Source of the DNA: Gaeumannomyces sp. JS-464
Lineage: Eukaryota; Ascomycota; Sordariomycetes; Magnaporthales; Magnaporthaceae
Reading direction: 5' to 3'
NCBI GenBank assembly: GCA_002197995.1
Contig: NGZR01000004.1
Coordinates: 1,240,001 to 1,304,000 of the forward strand
Length of the DNA stretch: 64,000 nt
In this document: positions 1 through 11,207 of the stretch, in pieces
Layout of the letters: every line of letters begins with the position of its first letter
How positions within the stretch are numbered: the first letter of the stretch is position 1
Translations under genes and position numbers: made by a program
Notes under the pieces: generated by a model
The model's input: only the letters and a program-made list of their open reading frames with translations
The model's database searches: none
What the model was told of the DNA's origin: nothing

Positions 1-30
1 CGCGGAGGCGGAGGTAGGTAGGGTACCCAA

Positions 31-48
31 CGCGCGCGCGCGCGCGCG
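31..48. repeat. (CG)9 dinucleotide repeat
   Basis: Nine uninterrupted CG units near the left edge of the window. Confidence 0.95.
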
Positions 49-98
49 TCGGGAGTCGAACTTGACGCCTGCTGGGCGTGCAATTGGGAAGGCATTGA

Positions 99-214
99 AT
101 TGAACGTATCGCGGTGCAGATCGCCAGCGTTGAAGGGCGTTGATTGAAGGTATCGCCGTGCAGATTGCCGGCATTAAGGGAATCGATTGAAGGTATCGCC
201 GTGCAAATTGGGGC
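99..214. repeat. Imperfect 43-bp tandem repeat, three copies
   Basis: Three copies begin at about 99, 143 and 186. Each opens with ATTGAAGG or ATTGAACG followed by TATCGC and GTGCA. The spacing is 44 and 43 bp. The last copy is truncated into a G/C-rich stretch. There is no coding potential in or around it. Confidence 0.8.
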
Positions 215-565
215 CGGGCCGGGGTCTGAATCGGTGGAATTCTATTAGGTTCTTTGAGGTAGGGGTCGTGGGTAGAGATACATTGATTTGCACGCATTTT
301 TCTATGCGAAAAAGTGTATTTGAATACATGGCCTAATTAGGCAAGATCCACCGCACTAACAATCAGATCCCTGAATACTGTAGAAGTCCAATGGCAATGG
401 CCGCGTCTCGTCATCAACGCTACGGCCACTCCACAGGGTGGACGATGGTGTGAGTGGGAAGCGGCAGGCATGATGCGGTGGGCGCCATCTGTGTGGCTTC
501 CTTCTTCTCCTTCTTTCTCTGGAGCGGAAGATGTTGGGAAGGTGGCTGGGCTAGAGACAGGGAAG

Positions 566-583
566 CCCCCCCCCCCCCCCCCC
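566..583. repeat. C18 homopolymer
   Basis: Eighteen consecutive C on the + strand. The length is likely to be unreliable in the assembly. Confidence 0.9.
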
Positions 584-2268
584 GGCAGAGCGGGCTGGCG
601 AGTCTGACACCTGAGAGACCGGTACGTTCCCACACCAGCGAACCCCAGCGCGCCAGCCGGGTGGGCATGCGTAACAAGCTGCTGCGACTTGGCCAATCAC
701 GGGGCGCGGCTGGTGATGGATCTCATTAGATCCTTGCGCTTGCCTCTCGAGTCGGAAACGCCACCAAAACGGCCCTGCAATGGGTGTGGGCTTCCATGGG
801 TGGATGCAACGGTGGGTGTGGTGGTGCAATGAGTGTGGGTGTGGCCGCCCTGGTTGTTGGTCCGCCCGTGGGACGGAGCAAAACGAGTGGGTCTGCTGTA
901 CTTTTGGTACGGCAGGCCCGCGTGGAACAAAAAAGAAGAAAAAACCCATCGAGGCGATGGTACTTGGTGATGCATTCGGGGTTGTGGAAACCTGCATAAG
1001 GGGTAAAAGGACACTGCTTTGGCGGTAGATGTACGAGTCGCGCAAGGCCGCGGTACCTTTGGCCTCCCCATCAGGTTCGCTTCCTCGCAAGGGCCCGGCG
1101 GGTGGGGTTTTTGGTAACGTCTGGTACGACACGATAGGTCTGGCACAAGTGGCAATTGCATTTGGCGATGGGACGAGATGGACGTAGCATCGGGTCGCAA
1201 CCGTGGTAGGGCTCCCGTGCGTTGGACAGACCAATCTCAACCGATGTCTGACTGGCGACACCCGGTAGGCGGCCAGAAAAGGGCTAATCCAGGCGGTGGT
1301 ACTTCCAGAGTGGGAGAGACAGAGTTCGGTACGTATCACGGGTGCAAAGCACAAAGTGTGTGTGCAATTGTGAGGCATGTTGCAGAAAAATAGAACAAAA
1401 CTCAACCACAAATCTGCCGTCATCTGGGTCTTATCTGAAAAAAGCCTAACCTTCGTGCAAAGACTGGGCTGTCGTATGGCAGGGCCTTTTTTGCGCGCGT
1501 GGGATAGCCCTCCCACAACACCCATGCCAGCCCGGTGATTGGAAGGGCTTTTGTCCCTGCAACCAATCCGCAAAAGTTCTAGACGCATGAAATTCCCCCA
1601 AGCAAAAGAACCATGGAGGGAACACAGGTGGGATTGGCACTCCCTACAGTCTGGTCCCTTAACAGCCTACCCTATCCATGTTTCGAAGCTCACGACCTTC
1701 CTACCGAGGACATTTCAGTACGGGCCTGGTGCGGATATTTGCAGGCCGAGTGAGCAACAGCACGCGGGGGTACTATAAAAATAAAATATAAAATAAAAAG
1801 TGGGTGGAATACGTATATAGGGTTGGTGCTACCTGGAGCACATGGGTGTTTGCCAACATTTTGCGTGTATTACGCCAGGGGTGAAGCCTTTTCCGGCCAG
1901 TCAGCCAGCCCCGGCCTGGGTATGCGCGTAGCCCAGGGCGGCTGAAGGGCCAGGAAACAGGACAGCGACTGGCTGCTTTTCGCAGTTGATAATGGGGATC
2001 AGGTGTGGGGAGCCTAAAAGCAAACAGTGAAGCAAACGGGTTGGCATCCATACGACCTGCATGCCGACACACAGCACGCAAGAGTGAGGACCTGTGCAGC
2101 GGCGGCGTTGTTGTGGTGCTGGCCCCCATGTCTCTGTCATGTGCCTCTCGCTGTCTCTGGGTTTCGGGCTGTTGCGTCGGTCGCGAGATGGAGAAATAAT
2201 GCGACGTCGGCAGACGGCTTTGGCCAAAACACGAGCCGGAAGGAAGGCTGACAAGAGTCGTTGAACGT

Positions 2269-2278
2269 GGTACGTACC
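2269..2278. promoter_or_regulatory. GGTACGTACC palindrome (copy 1)
   Basis: A perfect 10-bp palindrome in intergenic DNA, identical to the cores at 6705 and 10116. Its function is unknown. It could be a transcription-factor site or simply a favoured intergenic word in this genome. Confidence 0.35.
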
Positions 2279-4232
2279 CATGGTCAAGGGATCAGGGCGG
2301 ATCTATTTCGCCGCGGCTTTCCAAGGGTTGCTCTCAATGATTCGTCACGCACTCGCTCGGGTAGCCAATCGTAGTCGTCGGTTGCAACCACAGGGGACAC
2401 CCCATCGGTCTGAAATGTGTTGCCTTCCCAAAGACGTTTAGGAGGCATTTCTGACTTGGCCGTGCAGCTCGCGCAGCAATTTGGATTTCGACGGACACGG
2501 GAGGCCGTGGTGGCCATAGCCATACAGCATGAAGCAAGCGCATCCATCTCGCACCATAGAAGGGTCAATCCAAATTCCGGATGCATGTCTCCCTTGGGTA
2601 CTGCATGTCTTCAAACGGACGCGATTTGCCAGCCTGGGTTGGTCAATAATACACATGCACACATATACATATCACACACACCTCCAAACGAGCACAAGGA
2701 TCGCCGCGCTACGCACCAGCGGCAGTCAGACGAAAACATTACGGCAAAAGCAACCCACGGGTATCCGTTGCTTCCGTGGTGGAGCGTGGATCGCTTAAAG
2801 CCCTCAGTCTTTGGCCAAGGCAGTGGTTAATCATGGTCTAGGCTGCTGACACACAGGGTGGGTTGGAAACGAAGGGACGAAAATCGAGGAGAGCAAACCC
2901 CGGAGATCACCACGCCCATTTTGTCTGCCGCGGGTTAAGACACAGATGGAGTGCTGCAGGAGTACTGGCAATGCGACTCCAAAAAGAAACCAAAGTGGGA
3001 TATGGATGGAGGCCGGCTCGACTCGCTTGCGGCCGTGTGTGTGCTTGGTCGGTCGTGGAGGGCCAAGACAGTCCAGAAAAGAGGGGCGCGCGAAAGAATG
3101 GATGATATCCGACAAGTGGAGCGGGCTAGGGTGGGAAAGGCAAGGAAAAAGAAAGGAAAACAGAAAAAAAAAAAGAAACAGTTATTCCGGCGAATTACAC
3201 CGCCAGCCGCGCGTGCTGCTGCGTGCGTCGAAAAAGGCCGATCCCTCCTCCTTGCCCCGAGCTCCCACAAATCCAGATTGCCTTGCTCTCTTTTTAGCCT
3301 GTTTGTAATGGTGCGCCCCCAGGGGTGCAGGTGGCATTGCACGCACGAACGGGTACCGGTGAGGTGGATGGGGTGTCTAAGGAGGCGCTGTTTCGCTTGG
3401 CCCTGTCTCGCCGGCAGCAGCAAAAAGGCGCCAGGCTAGCAAAGCATCGAGGGGGTGGTTGTAACAGCACCAACAGCACAGGTTGGCCACCAGCCTCTCC
3501 CCTGGTCTCGTGGCTCGCCGGCCAGTGATGAGCCCCTCTAGGCTCGCAGGCCTGACCAGTGTTTATTGCTTGTTGCAAAGGGTGGATGTCTTGGCCGAAA
3601 TCCAAAATAAAACACATACAGAGGCAAAGACACAGCACAGCACGGCGTGCGACATGCACGAACCCACCCCATCCTACCACACACACACACACACCTTTAC
3701 ATAAAGAAGTGACATTACCTAACCGGGATGACTTCCCACACGCAAGCACACACACGCCAGCGAGGCCACGACCCACGGCCCTTTCCGGCATTCGCGTCCA
3801 CAGGCCACCACCAGGCGGTTGATTAGCTTGTACATATGGTGCTTAGTGGACTTTTCAAAGGCTTTAGGGCCTGGGTGTGCCACGGAGGGACCTGCCCCTC
3901 CAGCGCTGTGCGCCGCTGGGAGGAGGGAAGGGGGTCGAGTTCCGTGTTCATGTCGCTGCTAATGGGAACCGAGCGCTACATAGTAAGTACAGTATTGCTG
4001 TGCTAGCGGAACCTATCCCTGAAAATCTTGCGGCCACAAAACAGTAACCACTGCACCGCAATCTGCTAGGGACCGTCAGAGGAGGCGGTGGCCCAGTCTC
4101 ATCCATTCCATTCCGCGCCCTGCCCGGTCTTTTGTCGCCTGGGGGCGGTCATGCCCTCCGTCCGAGAAGCGACCTTCCTGCTTCTGCATCCCTTCCCCCC
4201 CTGAGATCTTTTTGTCTTCCTTTTCGTCCCAC

Positions 4233-4256
4233 AGCCAGCCAGCCAGCCAGCCAGCC
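4233..4256. repeat. (AGCC)6 tetranucleotide repeat
   Basis: Six uninterrupted AGCC units in intergenic DNA. Confidence 0.9.
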
Positions 4257-6704
4257 CCAAGGCGGTCAAGGGTGGATCAGCAAGCCCGAAAATCTCGCAA
4301 CAGACATCCATCCATCGTCCTGCTGGTGCAGCCACCCACTCTTGTGCGCTGTCTGGCGTTATTACGAGCTATTATCAGACCGACGATCAAAGCCCGTCCT
4401 CCGGTCGAACGATTCAAGACCCATGATGGAGGGAGCTGTCGGTAGCAGCAAACACAGGAGGGTCCAGGATCCGAGATGCAGACCGCCACTGTCACGGCTA
4501 GAGCTCGGCAACAACGGGCGAGAGTTTTTTCTTTCTTTCCTTTCGCGTTAAAAGCCTCCATCTCGCATTGTCACTCCACCTTGGCTCTCGGACGGAAAAG
4601 AATCTCAAGATCCGCAGCCTCGATAGACTCTGGCTTGGACAGGGTCTGATGCAGATAAACTAACCCGCGACCAGCTGGCGTTGTGCCTCCAACGGAAACA
4701 AATCGTCTGGCCGGCATGTGCCCGAAGGTAATTAATTGCATCGATCCCACTGGCTGCCCGAGATGCCCACCACAGGACCCGAGACATCATCAGCACGCGT
4801 GGACCGACGGGCAGAGCAGCAGAGAAGAGGCAGCCGTCTGTCAGGCGTCAGGCAGCGGGGCAGGCGGCCATCGGGATGGAGGATGACAGGAGGAGGGAGG
4901 GCTGTGTGGGCGGACACGACGCGCGCATCTCCAAAGACCGAATCCACCGACATGGTGCAGTGCATGTTGTGTGTTGCGTGTTGTGCGGAACTTGTGTCTT
5001 GGACTCCGCACTGCTGTTGGAAACTGGGATCAGCAGGAACCTCCATTTCGAGACACGATAAAGCAATTTTGGACCAGGGACCGGCGGACCAGCAGCACCG
5101 CCAGCCGACCGACCATCACAGCCAGCAGGGCGGCGCCTGTGCTTTGTGTCGTGTCGGGGGAAGTTTGGCCCCGCCCGCCCTTCCATCCTTCAGCTGTGGC
5201 GACCTTGCATGCGAATGGTGCCTCACGTGCGCACGCCTGTCCCGCTGGTTTCGATTGGTGCGATCATCGGGAGCCGAGACCTAGGACGAAAGACTTCACA
5301 TCCGCGCGAGGCATGTATCCGTACTACGGGCGTGTGCACGCGCTTGGCTACGTTGGTGGGGGGAGGGAAATCCTAGCAGAAAGGGGACGGTTCCATGCCC
5401 ATCAAATGAATTGGATGGATGGGTGCGCGCAGCGGATACGGACGGCATACGCGCACGCCAGACTGAGACCGGACTGGTGCTGGGCTGGCCTCGCTCGGGT
5501 GGTCGCCTCCAGACAGAAAAGGATCAGGCCGGTTGCAGGGGCTCCGCGCCCAGCGCTTTCGCTGCGGCGGCATGATGGCTGCGGTGCTGCTCTGGCTTGG
5601 CCCCCTCACTCGCTCGGTGCTGGCGGCTTTCCAAATTGGCCGCTGGTAGGTACGGCTCGCTGGGCCTGGCGCCGCCGATATGTGGACCCCCCTGGGCCCC
5701 TCTCTCGACACCCCCGCCCCAAGCCCAGCCAAAATTGCTGGCGAGTGACGAGCCAGAAAAAGGAGGTGTTCCCGCCTCGGCCGCATCGAAAATAATACGG
5801 CTACCCCACTGCGCCTGCCCCACGCCATGCGAAAGGCAAGCGCCGCTCAGCAACACCTGCCTGCCCGCCTGGGATTTTGGGCCCAAACAAAACCTGCCGA
5901 GGTTTTTTTTTTTTTCCTGACCAGTCACATCCGTCCGCTCCACACCACACTCCTTCGCGCCCCTCCTCCCCTTATTGCGTTGACGAACCTCCACACCGGG
6001 GGGCTCCCAGATCGCGAAGAGGTCAGTGCCCCTAGCCCGGACACAACGCACACCTGGCAGGCAAACCCAGCCAAGGTAAACTCTGTACGTACTGTACGTC
6101 GACGCCGTTGCTGCATGCGGCCATGCATGCATCCATCATGGATGATGTACGAGGGAAGCATGGGCCGAGTTCTGGCTGATTCCGGGCGCCCTGCCCTATC
6201 TGGTGGTCTCTTCGTAAGTATTGGCCAGCATGGCTGTCTCAGCCAGGCCAGACCTTCTAAAAGTCGTTCACAGCATGACAGCACCAGCAGGCGCAGTGCC
6301 AGGACAGCATGGCAATAATCCCGAGCAGGATCCCGAGTAGCGGTCCATCATGTCCTGCGGCTGGTCTCCCTGCCACTGTCCACTGCTGCCGACTGACTGA
6401 CTGCGATAATCACGCATGGTGTGGGGTCCCGCTTTCCATGGAGGACGGGCCATGGGGGGAAGGTCGACCAGCTGGCAGGGCGTCTGAGACAGGGCTCTGG
6501 GTGGCTCCCAGAGCAGCTCCTGGGGCTGCCTGCCGACAGGGGGTGGACCGTTCGACGAACACATGCCGAAAAGGGAGCTGAGCGCCGCTCTGTTTCGTAC
6601 CATGGCTTGCATGGTCCTCATACCTTGCCCGCCTACGGATGCTGCTGTGTTTCTCCTGCGAATAAGCCGGTCAAAGGGTGGAACTCGGGCAAGCGGGCGG
6701 GCAG

Positions 6705-6714
6705 GGTACGTACC
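6705..6714. promoter_or_regulatory. GGTACGTACC palindrome (copy 2)
   Basis: A perfect 10-bp palindrome identical to those at 2269 and 10116, in intergenic DNA. Its role is unknown. Confidence 0.35.
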
Positions 6715-8396
6715 TCGCTCTCCTCGCTGTCTTTCGCCCTCCCAAACTTCGTTACACGCTCCGCGCTCCACCCATCATCCCCTCTGCCCTTGTCCCTGTC
6801 ATCTCCACCCGCACGCAACACCCTTTTTATCTTTTGTGTTTTTATTCTCCTTCGAGAACCTGCCCTGAGCAGGGGTCCGCCACCGGCGGCCCAGAGAACG
6901 AGACCGGCGCCTACAGCACAGTACGGGGATGCTGAGTTGCCCGCCTCAGGGCCGTCGCACGCACGGGGCTAGCCAGACCAAGGTAAGGAGCAGGTGGGGA
7001 GTGGGCGAACCAGGGGCGTGAGTGCAAGGAGGGCTTCGTCGTCGGCCATCAATCGTCATGATGCACAGTTACATCCCATCCCCCGGAGCACAAAGTACAA
7101 CGCATCTCCGTACGGTACCTGGCCTGGCTGTGCCGGAGGACGTGGACCAAGTGTGCGTACGTGCTCCCTTTGAGCCCGCCGGCGAGGAATGCGAGTACCT
7201 GAGAAACCCGCTGCCGCAGCCTCGCTCCCGTGCCAGAACAGGTAGCCGACGGCTTCTGGCCCAGGGCGGGCTTCTCGTCTGGCTAGCGAGGCAACGGCTG
7301 GCATTCGCAGGCAGAACGACAAGCAGCGTCCAAGCGCTGCCACCGCGTGGTGCACCGGGCGCCGCGAGCGATTAGGTTGGGTTGTGACGGCGCACGCAGC
7401 CGCCTCTGATCAAGCGCCTCCTCTCATTGATCCTCCGAGGCCACCCAACCCTACCGACCCAGCCGTATCCACGCAGCGAGGGACGTGGGCGCGGTGGCGT
7501 GGCTGCATGTCTTTTCGTCCTTCCATGTTGAGCGCAATCTGACTTTCTGCTGACTGGGCAGAACACCACGTCCATGCTGCGCACCAGGGTCTTGCAGCCC
7601 CTGCCCCGAACTGCTGCCACCCTTGGTTTGGTCAAGCCGCCGTGCGCCCACGCTGGATAATATTGGCCGGCCCATCACACGCAAACCAAACCCCATTTTT
7701 ATTATTTTTTGCATTTTCTTTTGCTTCTTTTTGCGCTGTCCCCATCCATCCACAACATCTGCAGCCCGGTCTGATCCACCACTCTTTCTGGGACAATCTA
7801 CAAGCACCCCCAGCCTCACACTCCCCATCTCCGAGCCTGCGGCCTGGGAAAAAAGACTTTCCCTTGCTTGCACCCGGTCCCACATCCTTGCCATGTACCT
7901 TTTTCTCTCCAAACCCAAGGTGAAGTCAAGGCAAGGCAGGCCATGGAATCCCTGCGGCCGCCATATGACGCAGGAGAAACAACTCCAACGCTATTATCGT
8001 TCCTTTGAGCCACACGCACCCACACACTCACGTTGACAAGACACATACATGCCAGCCCGCCCCGTTTGATTTATTATTCCCTTGGTTCCAACATGCCAGC
8101 CATGCCCATGCTGTTTCTCTACGTACCAGCCCGAAATATCTCACGGGCCTCTCCACATCCTCGTTTGCTTCCGCCCCTGGCACTTGGGTCTTGATATACC
8201 TTCAGCTTCGCGCCCCTCCCGCCCTGCTCACCTCTTTTCTTTATATCATCCCCAACTCGACCTCACCACCACCATCAACACTGCTTCCACCATTACAGTC
8301 CACAAGCCAACAATCTGTTGCAGCAACCACAATCACAGCTACGACACACTATATCACATACTTTTTCATCCCCATCTTCTACCATCACATCACAAG

Positions 8397-9556
8397 ATGA
8401 TGCCCATGACTTCGTACATGGGTCCCAACCTCGTTGGCGGCCCTTCTCCCGTCAGGCACGATGCCTTCCTCGACGACATCTCCAGGCAAATCAGCATGTC
8501 TCAACAAGCGAGGAGATATTCGCGAGGCTCCAGCGGACAGTCCGCACACTCTCATAGCCACAGCCACAGCCAACACGCTGGCAACGCGATGCGGGTAGTG
8601 AAGCCTTCCAGCAGCGCAAACAACAGCCCGAGGTCCGCCCTCATGCAGGCTAGGAGGAGAACTATGGTCAACGATGGTCTGCTGGCGAGGAGGAATCAGC
8701 AGCTGCTGGAGCAGGCCTTCATCCCCAGTCCCGCGGTCGAGTCAACCTATGTCGACCCCACGAAGAGGGCAGGCCGCCCCGTGAGCTGGCACCCTTCGAC
8801 CCAGATGGCACAGCTTCCGCAGCAGCAGCAGTTTTACACATACCAGCAACCCCAGCAGACCTCGCCTTTGACCCAGTACCCCTTCCCGTCGTACAGCGAG
8901 GTCGATATCTACACCCAATATCAGCAGCAGTTTCCCCCGACGCCCGCGGCTTTCTCGGGATACAGCTCGCCCACTGCCTTCTCGCCGCTCTCGCTGCCCT
9001 ACTCAACCTTTGACGCCCCTCAGTACACACTGAGGGACGAGTGGACCGCTGCCCCGGCCCAGCCATCCAAGGCGGCTGTCTCGCCCACATCTGACTGCCC
9101 GGAGCTCGACGAGCAGAGCACCAAGGCGCCATCGAGCACCTTGTCGGAGGCTGCTGCGCATTGGGCTGCCTTCACTCAGAACGGGTTCGAAAAGGACACT
9201 GCTTCGCCCCCTACTCCCGAGACGTACCCCGCTGCTCTTGCCACCGAGCCGGTGATCACATCGGAGGACAGCAGCTCCTACGGCCAGCTTGAGGAGGAAG
9301 AGGAAGAGGAGGAAGGGGAGATCCTGATTGGCATGGGGCTGTACGACCCGCCGGAGAAGCCCTGACCGACTCGACTCTCGACGGCTACCACGCTTCGGTT
9401 TCTCAACTTCTTGGCTCTTCCTACAACTACCCAGAGCCCACGGGCAAGGGACTGAAGCTCGAGGATGCCTGGGAGCCCCCGGTGAAGGAGGACGATGACG
9501 ATGAGGAGGAGGAGGAGGACGGCGATGAAGACGCCGAGGGCGAGGATTCGGAGTAG
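8397..9556 (+). CDS. Conserved fungal Q/P-rich protein with acidic C-terminus (frameshift at 9360-9363)
   Basis: The function is unknown. The start is the ATG ATG CCC ATG cluster at 8397. The protein has a His-Ser stretch near residue 50, a basic segment with paired Arg near residues 80-105, Q/Y/P-rich sequence at about 140-220, and an E-rich block ahead of a G-MGLYDPPEKP motif. The frame closes with TGA at 9363-9365. In the -1 frame the DNA immediately continues as a plausible C-terminus: about 60 codons with DGYHASVSQLLGSSY, then GKGLKLEDAWEPP, then an acidic tail to TAG at 9554-9556. From memory, fungal homologues carry these two halves in one continuous protein, so a base is probably missing around the CCC at 9360-9362. 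Intact, it would be about 386 residues. It looks disordered and regulatory rather than enzymatic. Confidence 0.75.
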
Positions 9557-10113
9557 TTGGTGCACAACCCATCTCTGCCGGCGCCCACACGTGAGATTTT
9601 GCGGAGTATGGTCTCCGCATCTGATCTCTGCATCTGTTTAGCTCTGCTCTCACAACTCACTGTACATAACTTACGACATAAGCGTGCATGGCGAAGCCGG
9701 CGAGCCGCCAAGGAAAGGGTTTGGACTTTAGCATGGGCGGCGAACACTTTGCTTTCTTTTCTTTTCTTTTTTTCTTTTTTTTTTTTTCTCTTGGGGGGCA
9801 AACCTTTGGGACACGGGATTACATTGGCTGGCAACGGATGGGACGGATGAATGGATCGGACTTGATACCCCAAACGACTGTTGGCAACAAAGGAGTTCTT
9901 AGTCATTCTTATTTTTTATATTTTTTTTATTCTCTTCAGGGTGGCTTCATCTACGGCTGCCGAGCTTTGTTATTCTTGTTTGCTATCGCATTCCTTGATT
10001 CTACTGCAGACCCTGACGTGATAAATTATTAAAAGTGATTTGTGGCCAGTATATGTTTGGTATAACGGGCAACTTAGAACCGGCCTCGTGTTCATTATGT
10101 TGGGATGCTGTTT

Positions 10114-10127
10114 GAGGTACGTACCTC
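10114..10127. promoter_or_regulatory. GAGGTACGTACCTC palindrome (copy 3)
   Basis: A perfect 14-bp palindrome that contains the same 10-bp core as the sites at 2269 and 6705. It lies about 550 bp downstream of the acidic-protein gene. Its role is unknown. Confidence 0.4.
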
Positions 10128-10177
10128 CGGAAGACTCCGGCCGGCCTCAGTTGTGGGTGGGCGTCGGTGGTGCAGCG

Positions 10178-10202
10178 AAAAAAAAAAAAAAAAAAAAAAA
10201 AA
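10178..10202. repeat. A25 homopolymer
   Basis: Twenty-five consecutive A on the + strand in intergenic DNA. Confidence 0.9.
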
Positions 10203-11057
10203 GTATATCCCATGGCTTCTTTGATGAGGAATCTGATGGTCAGCAGGAGCTCGGGCGTCTGGCACCCACAGCAAAACAAGCATGGATGTGCACCAGCCAT
10301 CATGGAAGATGCCAGCGGCAACAGAGCGGAGGGGGAGGGGAAGGATGGCTCGACACAGGAGGCCCTGAAAAGGGAAACGGGTCGGCGATCTGGACGAGTT
10401 GGTGTGTGTGTTGTGTGGTTGTGGTTGTGGTGGTGGTGCCTTGCCCTCCGTTGGAGCACGGGCCAACAAAGCCGCGATCTCTCCCGAATCTGAGATGGAA
10501 GAGCGAGGCCCTGGGCTGTGGGAAGAGACAGTTGCCAAGGAGGGGAAGGGGGGTGTGGGTGTGTAGATGTGGGGCGGGTGGGTGGTTTGTGCGTCGATGG
10601 GAGAGGAAGGAGGCACGGGGTGGACGTCGCTCATTTTGCAACTCCCTCCTCTCTCGTTGTTCCCACACCCCACAGCTTTTCTCCACTCGGAGCTCTCCTC
10701 TTCGTCACTTCCTCCTCGAGCCTGCGCAGGCCACCCAGGACTCAGGGTTTTTTTTCCCCCTGGGTGTGCGTGTGCCCCCCCGCCGACGACCAGGGGAGAG
10801 GGGACAAGGGGTGTGTGGGCTTTGGTGGAATGGGAATGGGCATTCGAGCTGGTCGGGGGGCAGAGCCGCGCTAGCGACCATCCACCCTTGCCGACAATCA
10901 CCCTTGTCCGTCCCGTTTTTTCTCCCTGTCTTCTTTTTTTTTTTTTCTCGAGGTGGGGCCCGTGCCCCATCCGCCTGTGAGTTCCATCTCAACTGGAAGC
11001 GAAGGGTGGTTGGGTGGGGTTGTTCGATGGCACGAGCTTTTACGCCTTTTTCTTTTC

Positions 11058-11080
11058 TTTTTTTTTTTTTTTTTTTTTTT
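11058..11080. repeat. T23 homopolymer
   Basis: Twenty-three consecutive T on the + strand within a longer T-rich tract. Confidence 0.9.
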
Positions 11081-11186
11081 CTTTTTTCCCTTCCTTTCCG
11101 CTTTTCCTTCCTTTCGCGTTTGGCTAAAGGGCCAGAGGTCAAAATAGGGAAGGTCTTTCGTGGCAGGAGGCCCCTGCCGAGTTGAA

Positions 11187-11207
11187 TTTTTTTTTTTTTT
11201 TTTTTTT
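11187..11207. repeat. T21 homopolymer
   Basis: Twenty-one consecutive T on the + strand in intergenic DNA. Confidence 0.9.

Larger units (their letters stand above)
1..8396. other. Long stretch with no supported gene
   Basis: I find no open frame here with recognisable protein sequence or a convincing exon structure. The open frames present are compositionally random, include homopolymers, or overlap each other on both strands. The stretch holds a CG dinucleotide repeat, a 43-bp tandem repeat, an 18-base C tract, an AGCC repeat and two palindromes of the GGTACGTACC type. The part next to 8397 (about 7700-8396) is pyrimidine-rich on the + strand with CA-rich ends, as expected of a fungal promoter and 5' UTR. 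An unrecognised non-coding transcript cannot be excluded. Confidence 0.6.

Noticed and set aside
40..75. Sequence resembling the T arm of a tRNA on the minus strand
   Set aside because: The stem pairs poorly and no D or anticodon arm is found at the proper distance.
551..1588. 345-codon open frame on the minus strand
   Set aside because: Random composition, runs through the C18 tract, no motif and no intron structure.
9350..9370. Programmed -1 ribosomal frameshift in the Q/P-rich protein
   Set aside because: No X-XXY-YYZ slippery heptamer; the many other single-base breaks in the window make an error more likely.
10040..11185. 381-codon open frame on the plus strand
   Set aside because: Passes through the A25 and T23 tracts (poly-Lys and poly-Phe) and has no protein-like core.
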